Shown here piece after piece: positions 8,441 through 14,248 of a stretch of DNA of 36,188 nucleotides. The translations under genes were made by a program, and so were the position numbers. The DNA is taken from assembly GCA_021771635.1 (NCBI GenBank), contig JAETOQ010000025.1:1-36188 (forward strand). The letters run 5' to 3'. Origin of the DNA: Oscillospiraceae bacterium (lineage in GTDB: Bacteria > Bacillota > Clostridia > Oscillospirales > Oscillospiraceae). Under the pieces are notes generated by a model that was not told the DNA's origin, did no database searches, and saw nothing but the letters and a program-made list of their open reading frames with translations. How positions within the stretch are numbered: the stretch's first letter is position 1; each line of letters opens with the position of its first letter.

Positions 8441-8960
8441 AGAGAAAAGGGGCAAAAGCGAAGCTGCCGCCGCGCTGATCGCTGACAGGGCTGACCAGTT
8501 CATGAAAGCCGCCGCCAAGCTCGAAAAACGGGCGGCAAAAAAGAGAGAGGAAGCGAAGCGGCAAGAGGAGAAGCTGCGCAAGATGCCCGTGGTCGACTGG
8601 AAGGAGGGGGTGATTATCCCTCTGGCAGAGGAAATGGCAAAGCGGATCGGGAAACACCCGGTGGTGTTTGGTCCGTGCGGGATCGGGGCCAAGGTCACTA
8701 TCTGCCTGACAGACGACCCGGCAGCAAAATGGACCGAACAGGATCGGCTTGAGCTGACCATAGAACCGGATTTTGAGGATGGACGCATGATCTTCAACTA
8801 CGAAACCGGGGAAGTAAGTGACCGCTACGAGCCCGGTACGGTTGGCTATGTGAACGGCCTCAATAATATCACAGCAAGGCTCCCGGACAGCGTAGAGGAG
8901 ATCCTGGGGCTGCTTAGACACTATCCGGCGCTCAATCCAAAAAAGGAGGGCACAACATGA
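8412..8960 (+). CDS. Unknown phage protein with an N-terminal coiled coil
   Basis: This encodes 182 residues from ATG 8412; ATG 8403 and GTG 8400 are in frame, but AAGGAG at 8395-8400 is best spaced for 8412. Residues 5-58 are a basic Ala/Lys/Glu-rich coiled coil (EAAAALIADRADQFMKAAAK onward). Residues 60-180 form an alpha/beta domain with strands such as KVTICLTDD and DRLELTIEPDF. The gene end overlaps the ATPase start by four bases, so the two may work together. No family is recognised. Confidence 0.65.
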   Translation: MVKELLNSYEEKRGKSEAAAALIADRADQFMKAAAKLEKRAAKKREEAKRQEEKLRKMPVVDWKEGVIIPLAEEMAKRIGKHPVVFGPCGIGAKVTICLTDDPAAKWTEQDRLELTIEPDFEDGRMIFNYETGEVSDRYEPGTVGYVNGLNNITARLPDSVEEILGLLRHYPALNPKKEGTT

Positions 8961-9595
8961 GCATGAGGGTGTCTGTGGAAGACTGGTATGGCCTCCACAA
9001 AGGGTTTGTGCTCGAAGTTGAGCCTGGATTTACGGCACTTGTAGGACCAAACGGGGCCGGGAAAACGACGATACTCCGGCAGATCAAGGAATACGCGGCC
9101 CGAGAAGGCATTGAATTGTGGGAGTACAGCAATGTCGTTGACGGCGGGCAAACAGCCAAGAGCCGGTATCAGCTCGCCGGCGACATTGAGAGCCTCGCGA
9201 CTTCGTTGATGGCATCCGAAGGTGAGAATGTTGCATTGAACTTCTCCAATAAGGTAGGAGAACTCGGAGCGAGGGTGAGGAGAGCGGTGGCAGAAAAGAG
9301 GCCTCTGGTTGTCCTGCTTGATGCGATAGACTCTGGCGCTTCAATAGACCGGGCAAGAGAGCTTCGGGGGCTGTTCGACCTGATATATGAGCAGGACATA
9401 TCAAAGGGGGCTGAGGTTTACATCGTCATGGCCGTGAACAGCTACGAGCTCGCAAAGGGCCCTACGGACTGTGTGAATGTCCGCACTGGGAAGCACATGA
9501 GGTTCAGATCATACGATACCTACGCCGAGTTCGTTTGCTCCTTTGAGGAGAAGTTCAAAAGGACAAGCGGTAGGCGGAAAAAGAAGGGAGAGTGA
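8957..9595 (+). CDS. ABC/AAA-type ATPase, short phage form
   Basis: This encodes 212 residues with an AAAAGGAGGG site. The Walker A motif GPNGAGKTT is at residues 30-38, after a short N-terminal sheet typical of ABC/SMC-like ATPases. Walker B is VVLLDAIDSG (118-127). The residue after the Walker B aspartate is Ala, where the catalytic Glu of ABC ATPases would be. No clear LSGGQ signature or coiled-coil insertion is present, so it is neither a transporter subunit nor an SMC protein in the usual sense. The tail is strongly basic (RKKKGE). A DNA- or RNA-linked switch role is plausible but unproven. Confidence 0.8.
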   Translation: MSMRVSVEDWYGLHKGFVLEVEPGFTALVGPNGAGKTTILRQIKEYAAREGIELWEYSNVVDGGQTAKSRYQLAGDIESLATSLMASEGENVALNFSNKVGELGARVRRAVAEKRPLVVLLDAIDSGASIDRARELRGLFDLIYEQDISKGAEVYIVMAVNSYELAKGPTDCVNVRTGKHMRFRSYDTYAEFVCSFEEKFKRTSGRRKKKGE

Positions 9596-9599
9596 GCGC

Positions 9600-9824
9600 A
9601 TGAGGGTAAAGGTAATTATCAACGATGGCGTAACTGTCGGTGTCCTGGCCGACGGCGATGTGGAAGTCGAGATCATCGACGACGACAGGGACTACGAGGA
9701 CCACGAGTACCTCGAAAAATACGAAGCGGAGGTCCGCAGCGATCCCACGCTCAAAGAGGTGGACTACACCGTGGCTCACTTCGGAGAAGACGGAGAGCCC
9801 GATCCATGGCCACACAAAGACTGA
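9600..9824 (+). CDS. Small acidic phage protein
   Basis: This encodes 74 residues from the ATG at 9600, behind AGGGAGA. It starts with a predicted beta hairpin (MRVKVIINDGVTVGVLADGD), followed by a very acidic stretch (EIIDDDRDYEDHEYLE). Small proteins with the opening VxVIINDG occur in many Firmicutes phages without a known role. The charge would suit nucleic-acid mimicry or partner binding (speculation). Confidence 0.65.
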   Translation: MRVKVIINDGVTVGVLADGDVEVEIIDDDRDYEDHEYLEKYEAEVRSDPTLKEVDYTVAHFGEDGEPDPWPHKD

Positions 9825-9838
9825 GGAGGGCGAACGGG

Positions 9839-10051
9839 GTGAAAGAAAAGCCAGAGAGCACGATCCTGGTAAGCGGGGTCGAGTGTAAGGTCCATAGCGA
9901 GAAGTTCCCGGACGGAAAATGGCGGGATGTCTACCGGTTCACGGTGCCTGGATGGAAAGAGTGCAAGATAACTGGCCTGCGGGCGACCAGGCGGGTAATC
10001 AACGCCCGCTTAGACCCAGGAGTGCAATTCCTGTACGGGATCAATCGGTAG
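9839..10051 (+). CDS. Small unknown phage protein
   Basis: This encodes 70 residues from a GTG chosen because GAGGAGGG (9823-9830) is well spaced from it. An ATG at 9806 is in frame but lacks a site and would overlap the previous gene. The protein is basic and beta-rich (ILVSGVECKVHSEKF, then VYRFTVPGWKECKITGLRA). Function unknown. Confidence 0.6.
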   Translation: MKEKPESTILVSGVECKVHSEKFPDGKWRDVYRFTVPGWKECKITGLRATRRVINARLDPGVQFLYGINR

Positions 10052-10064
10052 AGAGGGTGAAGAC

Positions 10065-10382
10065 ATGACAGAAGACTATGGCGGCAAGTACCTGAAGATC
10101 AGAAAGGCTCTGCACGAGGCCGGCTTCGATGAGTTCTACCAGGCGGGCAGCGTGAGCCGGTTCCACAAAATGAACATCGTGGCCGAAAGCCAAGCACTTG
10201 GCATGAGATTCTGGTTCTGCATCAGCGGCGGGTACGGCGTAGCGGACGAGTATTACATTATCACTCGCAAACTCGGCACTGGCGGCCCCGATGATCGCAT
10301 CCCCTGCAAGAACCAGAAGGAGATGGCCGACCAGATCAATGCCATCCGACAGAAAATTGAGGCGGCGAAGGGAGGTAACTGA
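10065..10382 (+). CDS. Small unknown phage protein
   Basis: This encodes 105 residues from an ATG 13 bases after the previous stop, with GAGAGGGTGAAG upstream. It is an alpha/beta protein (KYLKIRKALHEAGFDEFYQA, then MRFWFCISGGYGVADEYYII) ending in a helix. No catalytic motif is visible. It sits in a string of similarly small coupled genes. Confidence 0.65.
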   Translation: MTEDYGGKYLKIRKALHEAGFDEFYQAGSVSRFHKMNIVAESQALGMRFWFCISGGYGVADEYYIITRKLGTGGPDDRIPCKNQKEMADQINAIRQKIEAAKGGN

Positions 10383-10383
10383 G

Positions 10384-10596
10384 ATGCAGGAAAACGAGAA
10401 GATGAACTTCGAGCAGCACGAGTTCTCCACGAAGGAGGAGGGCCTGGAAAAGCTGAAGGGCGCCGTTCGGCTCCGCAACTCCATGGGCGGTGCGCTGTAC
10501 TGGAACATCCTGAATGACGATTGCCTCAGAATGGCCGATAAGCTCTTTAGCATGGGCGTGAGCAGCGAAACGCTGGCCGGGATGCTGAATGGCTGA
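10384..10596 (+). CDS. Small unknown phage protein
   Basis: This encodes 70 residues from the ATG at 10384, one base after the previous stop, using the GGGAGG that lies inside that gene's end. It is predicted all-helical (EGLEKLKGAVRLRNSMGG, then CLRMADKLFSMGVSSETLAG). Function unknown. Confidence 0.62.
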   Translation: MQENEKMNFEQHEFSTKEEGLEKLKGAVRLRNSMGGALYWNILNDDCLRMADKLFSMGVSSETLAGMLNG

Positions 10597-10613
10597 TCCC
10601 AGGGTCGACAGAC

Positions 10614-10799
10614 ATGATGAAGCTGAAGTGCCGTAAATGCGCCCATTTTTACAGGACAATGGTGGGTGCTGATGGAGCTGGGTACAACCCGGCCCCGTAC
10701 TGCCATTGCTATGAGGACACCGGAAAGCCTGCGAACATCTTGACGCAGGAGTGTTTCCAGCCCAAGAGAAAGGAGGCGAAAAGAAATGAGCCTGTATAA
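10614..10799 (+). CDS. Small zinc-finger-like protein
   Basis: This encodes 61 residues from an ATG at 10614 (a second ATG follows at once). It contains CRKCAHF, a CHCYEDTGKP segment and a final Cys (TQECFQPK), a compact arrangement like many small phage zinc-binding proteins. The basic tail (KRKEAKRN) could contact nucleic acid. Its end overlaps the next gene by 14 bases and contains that gene's AAAGGAGG site. Confidence 0.62.
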   Translation: MMKLKCRKCAHFYRTMVGADGAGYNPAPYCHCYEDTGKPANILTQECFQPKRKEAKRNEPV

Positions 10800-11178
10800 T
10801 ATGCTCTGCGGCTTTAGTCCTGCTTGCTTCTGGCTGATGCCCATGCTCGGCAGGAAACAGGAGGAGTGGCCCAGGTTCCGAGACTGTTTCCTTGGCGAGA
10901 ATAAGGACACCATCGTGATCTATACAAGGGTCGGCGGCGGAAACCGAGAGTGTGGCTATGGGGAAGAGAAGCTCTACGAGGACCCGAACTTCCTCAAGAC
11001 ATGGGATGATGACTACGACAGCACCTACGGGTACTATGAGTTCAAGGTCCCGGATAAATGGCGCAGCGACTTCGACAAGGTCGTGGCCGGAGAGGCAAAG
11101 AGTGTGTCGGAGGAGTACAAAGCTCTCCTGATGGAGTTCTTCCCGAAGCTCACCCCTACGGTTTTCGGACTTGGATGA
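10786..11178 (+). CDS. Conserved phage protein of the MSLYNML type
   Basis: This encodes 130 residues with an AAAGGAGGCG site. The opening [12 protein letters not shown], then the central [20 protein letters not shown] with VGGGNREC, and the [16 protein letters not shown] segment are shared with an unnamed family found in many phages of Actinobacteria and Firmicutes. It is an alpha/beta protein without obvious catalytic residues. It is the last gene of the accessory block before the metK leader. Confidence 0.78.
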   Translation: MSLYNMLCGFSPACFWLMPMLGRKQEEWPRFRDCFLGENKDTIVIYTRVGGGNRECGYGEEKLYEDPNFLKTWDDDYDSTYGYYEFKVPDKWRSDFDKVVAGEAKSVSEEYKALLMEFFPKLTPTVFGLG

Positions 11179-11253
11179 TTTTGAGCGGAACAACAGAGGG
11201 ACACAAAAAGAGAGTGTTCGGAAGAGACAGGAACTGGAGGGTAGCAAAGTACA

Positions 11254-11280
11254 TTGAATGTCACCCTTTACCTGTATTAT
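11254..11280 (+). promoter_or_regulatory. Possible promoter for metK
   Basis: TTGAAT (11254-11259) and TATTAT (11275-11280) are separated by 15 bases, both one or two mismatches from consensus. They lie in the 182-base gap before metK. Start of transcription would fall near 11287, at the foot of the leader hairpin. The spacing is short, so this is tentative. Confidence 0.35.
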
Positions 11281-11284
11281 CTTG

Positions 11285-11333
11285 TAGCATAGAAAATCTG
11301 GAGGGCCGAGGGGTACAGGAAATCCAGATGCTA
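11285..11333 (+). promoter_or_regulatory. Leader hairpin upstream of metK
   Basis: TAGCAT (11285-11290) pairs with ATGCTA (11328-11333), and CTGGA (11298-11302) with TCCAG (11323-11327). This gives a two-part stem with a seven-base A-rich bulge and a 20-base purine-rich loop. It ends 15 bases before the metK ribosome binding site (TGGAGG, 11348-11353). Placement before a SAM synthetase gene makes a SAM-sensing element conceivable, but it does not fit any SAM riboswitch consensus I know. Confidence 0.4.
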
Positions 11334-11360
11334 TGCCAGACAACAAATGGAGGTTATGAG

Positions 11361-12530
11361 ATGAGCAAGATTCTTTTCACTTCCGAGTCTGTCACCGAGG
11401 GACATCCCGATAAGGTGTGCGACCGGATTTCCGACGCCGTCCTCGATGAGGTTATGCGTCACGACCCCAACGGCCGGGTAGCTTGTGAGACCTGCTGCAC
11501 CACCGGCATGGTCCTGGTGATGGGCGAGATCTCGACGAACCACTTCATCGACTTTGCGGGCATCGCCCGGAAGACCATCCAGGACATCGGGTACGACAGC
11601 CCGGATGCGGGGTTCGACGGCAGGACCTGCGCAGTCATGGCGGCAATCGACGAGCAGAGCCCGGACATCGCCATGGGGACCAATGACAGCGTCGGCGGCG
11701 CGGGGGATCAGGGGATGATGTTCGGCTACGCCTGCAACGAGACCCCGGACTTCATGCCCCTGCCGATCACCCTGGCGAATAAGATGGCATATAGGCTGGC
11801 ACAGAGGAGAAAGGACGGAACCATCCTCGGTATCCTCCCCGACGGCAAGACCCAGGTGACGGTGGAGTATGACGAGGGTGGCAACCCGGTACGGGTTGAC
11901 ACCGTCGTCATCTCGACCCAGCACCGGGCCAGCGTCAGCGTCGATGACCTGGGAGCCCCGCTGGTCGAGCACGTCATTTCCCCGGTCCTTGAGGAAGCCG
12001 CCCAGTACCTTCCGAACCTGGATATTGGCTCCTACGACCTGTTCATCAACCCGACCGGCCGCTTCGTCAAGGGTGGCCCCGCCGCAGACTCCGGCCTCAC
12101 CGGCAGGAAGATCATTGTGGATACCTACGGCGGGTACGCAGCGCATGGGGGCGGCGCCTTCTCCGGTAAGGACCCCACCAAGGTAGACCGCTCCGCAGCC
12201 TACGCCGCCCGCCACATCGCAAAGAACATCGTGGCCGCCGGCATCGCCAGCAAATGCCAGGTGCAGCTCGCCTACGCCATCGGTGTGGCCCAGCCCGTGT
12301 CCATCCGCGTGGATACATACGGCACCAGCAAGTACAGCGAGAAGGCCATCTGCGACGCCATCGAGAAGGTCTATGACCTGACCCCCGCCGGCATTATCAA
12401 CTGGCTTGACCTGCGCAAGCCGATCTACAAGGAAACATCCGCTTACGGCCACTTTGGAAACGTGACGGGTGTTGAGAGGACCTGGGAGCAGCTCAACACA
12501 GTGGAGCACCTCAAAGCCGAAATCCAGTAA
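11361..12530 (+). CDS. metK: S-adenosylmethionine synthetase
   Basis: This encodes 389 residues, full length for bacterial MetK, from the ATG at 11361 with TGGAGG seven bases upstream. It makes S-adenosylmethionine from methionine and ATP. The hallmarks are intact: GHPDK at 14-18 (catalytic His15), QSPDIA, the ATP/methionine loop GAGDQG at 113-118, and the [10 protein letters not shown]-loop-like signature at 262-270. All three repeats of the fold appear complete. It stands alone between two gaps. In a phage it could raise SAM for the methyltransferase at 14249 or for the DUF5131 protein (inference). Confidence 0.96.
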   Translation: MSKILFTSESVTEGHPDKVCDRISDAVLDEVMRHDPNGRVACETCCTTGMVLVMGEISTNHFIDFAGIARKTIQDIGYDSPDAGFDGRTCAVMAAIDEQSPDIAMGTNDSVGGAGDQGMMFGYACNETPDFMPLPITLANKMAYRLAQRRKDGTILGILPDGKTQVTVEYDEGGNPVRVDTVVISTQHRASVSVDDLGAPLVEHVISPVLEEAAQYLPNLDIGSYDLFINPTGRFVKGGPAADSGLTGRKIIVDTYGGYAAHGGGAFSGKDPTKVDRSAAYAARHIAKNIVAAGIASKCQVQLAYAIGVAQPVSIRVDTYGTSKYSEKAICDAIEKVYDLTPAGIINWLDLRKPIYKETSAYGHFGNVTGVERTWEQLNTVEHLKAEIQ

Positions 12531-12755
12531 GCGTCCGCCGGGCGCTGACTGGCAAGATCTCCTGAGTATCGAAACCACAAGGCGCCCGAATTGCTGCCGA
12601 AGCCACATCGAGGGTGCGGGCAGAGGGCTGGCAGGTCGGAAGACCAACGCCCGTCCAACTGTCACACCATAAAAAGGGCTTTTGGGGCCGCCGCCGCAGA
12701 GAAGCATGGAGCCGAACGGAACACCGTAAAAATGGTGCAAAATGACGGTAAAACC

Positions 12756-12783
12756 TTGCTTTAGGTGGTATATGTGGTATAAT
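12756..12783 (+). promoter_or_regulatory. Extended -10 promoter before the DUF488 gene and RNA cluster
   Basis: TTGCTT (12756-12761) is 16 bases from a perfect TATAAT (12778-12783), which is preceded by TG plus one base, an extended -10 element. The rest of the 281-base gap (12531-12811) holds only minor hairpins, such as GGTC/GACC around 12633-12644, and two GTAAAA motifs (12725-12753). Because no terminator is visible before 14159, this promoter may transcribe both the DUF488 gene and the tRNA-like cluster. Confidence 0.8.
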
Positions 12784-12811
12784 AAGTTATAGATATTCAG
12801 GAGGAGTTTTC

Positions 12812-13276
12812 ATGGCAATTCTGACCGCCAGATATAGCAACAAGCGCCTGAAGGGCGACGGGTACTACCCGGTAGGTATCAGCATTGGGAAGCCGAGATT
12901 CCCCACCGGCTACGACATCAGGGAGCAGTGCTACGCCCTGGCTCCGAAAGGCTTCATGCTGAAGATGGAGTACGAGCCGTACCGGGAGGCATATTTCCAA
13001 AAGCTCGAAGACATCGGCGTGGACAAGATCATCGGCATTGTCCAGCGGCTCGAAGCCAGGGCGTCCGACGAGGACAAGGATCTGGTGCTGCTCTGCTTCG
13101 AGGACATCAGGAAGCCGGACCAATGGTGCCACCGGACGCTGTTTGCCGAGTGGTGGCTGGCCCACACCGGAGAGGTGATCGAGGAACTGGAGGAGGGCGA
13201 GCCTCTGAAGGAGAAGAAAACCAAGTCGGCGGACGAGCCTCTGAAAGAGAAGATGGACCAAACGAGCCTGTTTTAG
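12812..13276 (+). CDS. DUF488-family protein
   Basis: This encodes 154 residues with a CAGGAGGAG site. The opening MAILTARYSNKRLKGDGYYP, the GKPRFPTGYD segment and the LLCFEDIRKPDQWCHRTLFAEWW block match DUF488 proteins, in which a conserved Cys/Glu and CHR motif occur. The fold is shared with proteins of unknown, possibly nucleic-acid-related, enzymatic function. Residues 128-154 contain two copies of EPLKEK. It is the only protein gene between the strong promoter and the structured RNA region, so its activity could concern those RNAs (speculation). Confidence 0.82.
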   Translation: MAILTARYSNKRLKGDGYYPVGISIGKPRFPTGYDIREQCYALAPKGFMLKMEYEPYREAYFQKLEDIGVDKIIGIVQRLEARASDEDKDLVLLCFEDIRKPDQWCHRTLFAEWWLAHTGEVIEELEEGEPLKEKKTKSADEPLKEKMDQTSLF

Positions 13277-13288
13277 CGGGTTCGTAAA

Positions 13289-13325
13289 CAGGGCACCGGG
13301 TGGCGGCCACCGCCGCCCGTCCCTG
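13289..13325 (+). other. GC-rich hairpin at the start of the structured RNA region
   Basis: CAGGG (13289-13293) pairs with CCCTG (13321-13325), enclosing further complementary GC blocks (GGGTGG with CCACC and GGC with GCC). No T run follows, so it is more likely an RNA fold or processing site than a terminator. It ends seven bases before the first tRNA-like element. Confidence 0.45.
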
Positions 13326-13331
13326 CGATAC

Positions 13332-13469
13332 GCTGTTGTAGCTCAGTTGGTAGAGCGGCTGCGCAATCCCCCTGCGACATACTGCGGGTGTTTTGCAGGC
13401 AGAGTCTATGGCGACCTGCCCCACAAGTTTGGGTCTCCGCCAGCGCCGGTTCGATTCCGGCCAACAGCC
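13332..13469 (+). tRNA. Interrupted tRNA-like gene, anticodon not assignable
   Basis: The outer parts of a tRNA are unmistakable. A perfect seven-pair acceptor stem joins GCTGTTG (13332-13338) to CAACAGC (13462-13468). A consensus D arm is present (GCTC, AGTTGGTA, GAGC; 13341-13356), as is a consensus T arm (GCCGG, TTCGATT, CCGGC; 13445-13461). The D and T arms are 88 bases apart instead of about 24. The excess of roughly 60 bases holds two hairpins: CTGC...GCAG (13359-13398 region) and TGGCG...CGCCA with an inner CCCA/TGGG (about 13408-13442). No encoded CCA is present. A short intron, an oversized variable arm, or a non-translational tRNA-like RNA would all fit. Confidence 0.6.
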
Positions 13470-13610
13470 CCGAGGGACCTGTCCCTGCGTTGACGCCTGC
13501 GTCCCAACGTGGGAACAGTAGCGGCGGGCCCCCTCCGCTGAAAACTGCGCTGAAGGCGCTGGGGTGCTCTGCATCCTGCCGGAGCGTGTGACAATCTAAG
13601 CGGAAAATTT
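13470..13610 (+). ncRNA. Spacer with several GC-rich hairpins
   Basis: No protein start with a ribosome binding site is seen. Small inverted repeats follow each other: AGGG/CCCT (13474-13485), CCCA/TGGG around 13504, AGCGG/CCGCT around 13519-13540, and GCGC/GCGC around 13547-13558. With the flanking tRNA-like elements this may be one large structured RNA. Large phage RNAs of the GOLLD and ROOL classes are also found beside tRNAs, but I cannot confirm membership. Confidence 0.35.
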
Positions 13611-13799
13611 GTGCGGTGGTGGAATAAAATGCACCATGTTAGCATGGTGCGGGGAGTGCTCACCCAGGGGGAGCGTACCCAGTAGACACGACAGTGAGAA
13701 AGAGTAGCCGTCCATGAAGAACGAAGCAATGGTGGTGAAGTCGCGGGCGTAGAGCTTCGGTGAGGCCCGTATGCGAGGTGGAAATCCTCGCCCGCACAG
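13611..13799 (+). tRNA. Expanded tRNA-Leu-like element with insertions
   Basis: GTGCGG (13611-13616) pairs with CCGCAC (13793-13798), followed by A as discriminator, the base used by leucine tRNAs. GTGGAAT (13619-13625) and GTAGACAC (13682-13689) are the two halves of a leucine-type D arm, separated by an insert of about 56 bases. That insert contains a perfect 8-pair hairpin (GCACCATG with CATGGTGC). A class II-like variable hairpin (CGGGC with GCCCG, about 13744-13769) and a T-arm-like hairpin (CGAGG, TGGAAAT, CCTCG; about 13773-13791) follow. The anticodon arm is replaced by about 55 bases bounded by CGAC/GTCG. The total of 189 bases is more than twice a normal leucine tRNA. Confidence 0.45.
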
Positions 13800-13808
13800 G
13801 GTTTATAC

Positions 13809-13882
13809 CCGGAACTGGTGAAAGCGCATCACGCCCTCCTTCCTGGAGGGAAGTCCTGCCCCGCAAGCAGGGTTCCGGTCCA
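13809..13882 (+). tRNA. tRNA-Gly(TCC)-like gene with encoded CCA and aberrant T loop
   Basis: This is a 74-base cloverleaf with every stem fully paired: acceptor CCGGAAC/GTTCCGG, D stem GTGA/TCAC, anticodon stem CCCTC/GAGGG, T stem CCTGC/GCAGG, then T plus CCA. The anticodon loop CTTCCTG gives anticodon TCC at 13841-13843. U8, A14, A21 and U33 positions are conserved. Glycine identity features known from bacterial GlyRS are present: U73, C2-G71, G3-C70, C35 and C36. The T loop is CCCGCAA, without the universal TTC, the D loop AAGCGCA lacks the GG pair, and base 37 is T instead of a purine. Normal elbow contacts would therefore be lost. Confidence 0.75.
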
Positions 13883-13885
13883 TAT

Positions 13886-13956
13886 CCGGGGTTGGTGAAA
13901 GGATCACACTCAGCTACCGGCTGAGAGTTCCCGCTTCGCTGTGGGGCCCCGGTCCA
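13886..13956 (+). tRNA. tRNA-Gly(ACC)-like gene with encoded CCA
   Basis: This is a 71-base cloverleaf: acceptor CCGGGGT/GCCCCGG (one U-G), TG, D stem GTGA/TCAC with loop AAGGA, anticodon stem CTCAG/CTGAG, loop CTACCGG (anticodon ACC, 13916-13918), variable AGTT, T stem CCCGC/GTGGG (one G-U), T plus CCA. The T loop is six bases, TTCGCT, one short of normal. The stems differ from the neighbouring elements yet stay paired, which is covariation. U73 and C35-C36 again point to glycine. It lies three bases after the previous element's CCA. Confidence 0.7.
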
Positions 13957-14000
13957 CTTCTGCCATAAGGTAGAGGTCTCCTTTCTCGATATGACCACAC
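13957..14000 (+). other. Two short hairpins between tRNA-like elements
   Basis: TCTGCC/GGTAGA closes a four-base loop (13959-13974), and GGTC/GACC closes a loop containing TCCTTTCTCGATAT (about 13976-13997). The second hairpin ends in ACCA. The spacer may be a processing signal or a degenerate tRNA fragment. Confidence 0.35.
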
Positions 14001-14001
14001 T

Positions 14002-14070
14002 CCGGTAAGGGTCACGCCCACGGCGGCGGCAACCGCCTTGGATGCTCCAGTGCAATTCTGGTGAGCCGGT
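14002..14070 (+). pseudogene. Degenerate tRNA-like element of the same series
   Basis: The ends CCGG (14002-14005) and GAGCCGG plus T (14063-14070) and the central TCACG match the neighbouring Gly-like elements, but the 5' half of the D arm is missing. The anticodon arm is replaced by a long hairpin (CCAcGGCGG paired with CCGCCtTGG). A T-arm-like hairpin TCCAG/CTGGT carries loop TGCAATT, and the 3' end is TATTA rather than CCA. It looks like a decayed or remodelled copy. Confidence 0.45.
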
Positions 14071-14077
14071 ATTATAT

Positions 14078-14150
14078 CCGGGCCTGGTGAAAGGTATCAC
14101 GCCCATCTTCCTGATGGGAGGTCCCGCCCCATAAGCGGGGGCCCGGTCCA
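14078..14150 (+). tRNA. tRNA-Gly(TCC)-like gene with encoded CCA and aberrant T loop
   Basis: This is a 73-base cloverleaf: acceptor CCGGGCC/GGCCCGG, D stem GTGA/TCAC with loop AAGGTA, anticodon stem CCCAT/ATGGG, loop CTTCCTG (anticodon TCC, 14109-14111), variable AGGT, T stem CCCGC/GCGGG, T plus CCA. The T loop is CCCATAA rather than TTCRANY. The anticodon loop is identical to the element at 13809, while the stems are changed by paired substitutions. Glycine identity bases (U73, C2-G71, G3-C70, C35, C36) are all kept. A terminator follows nine bases later. Confidence 0.75.
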
Positions 14151-14158
14151 TAAAGCAA

Positions 14159-14187
14159 GGCAGTCGGTTTCGGCCGGCTGCCTTTTT
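14159..14187 (+). terminator. Rho-independent terminator of the RNA cluster
   Basis: GGCAGTCGG (14159-14167) pairs with CCGGCTGCC (14174-14182) with one G-U pair and a six-base loop, followed directly by TTTTT. It marks the end of the unit that starts at the promoter near 12756 and isolates it from the packaging genes. Confidence 0.9.
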
Positions 14188-14248
14188 ATGTGCCGTGTCA
14201 GCCTGGAGGGGCGGGCTGGAATGGCGCAACACAGAGGAGGTCAGGACA

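Noticed and set aside
8957-9595. ABC transporter subunit or SMC protein
   Set aside because: No signature motif, membrane partner or long coiled-coil insertion is present, and the protein is only 212 residues.
13332-13469. Group I or group II intron in the tRNA gene
   Set aside because: The extra segment is only about 60 bases and lacks any intron core; such introns are several-fold longer.
13976-13997. Hairpin loop resembling the 3' end of 16S rRNA (TCCTTTCT), suggesting an anti-Shine-Dalgarno decoy
   Set aside because: The match is short and imperfect, the similar CCTCCTT in the 13809 element is not conserved in its sister elements, and chance in this pyrimidine-rich DNA is likely.
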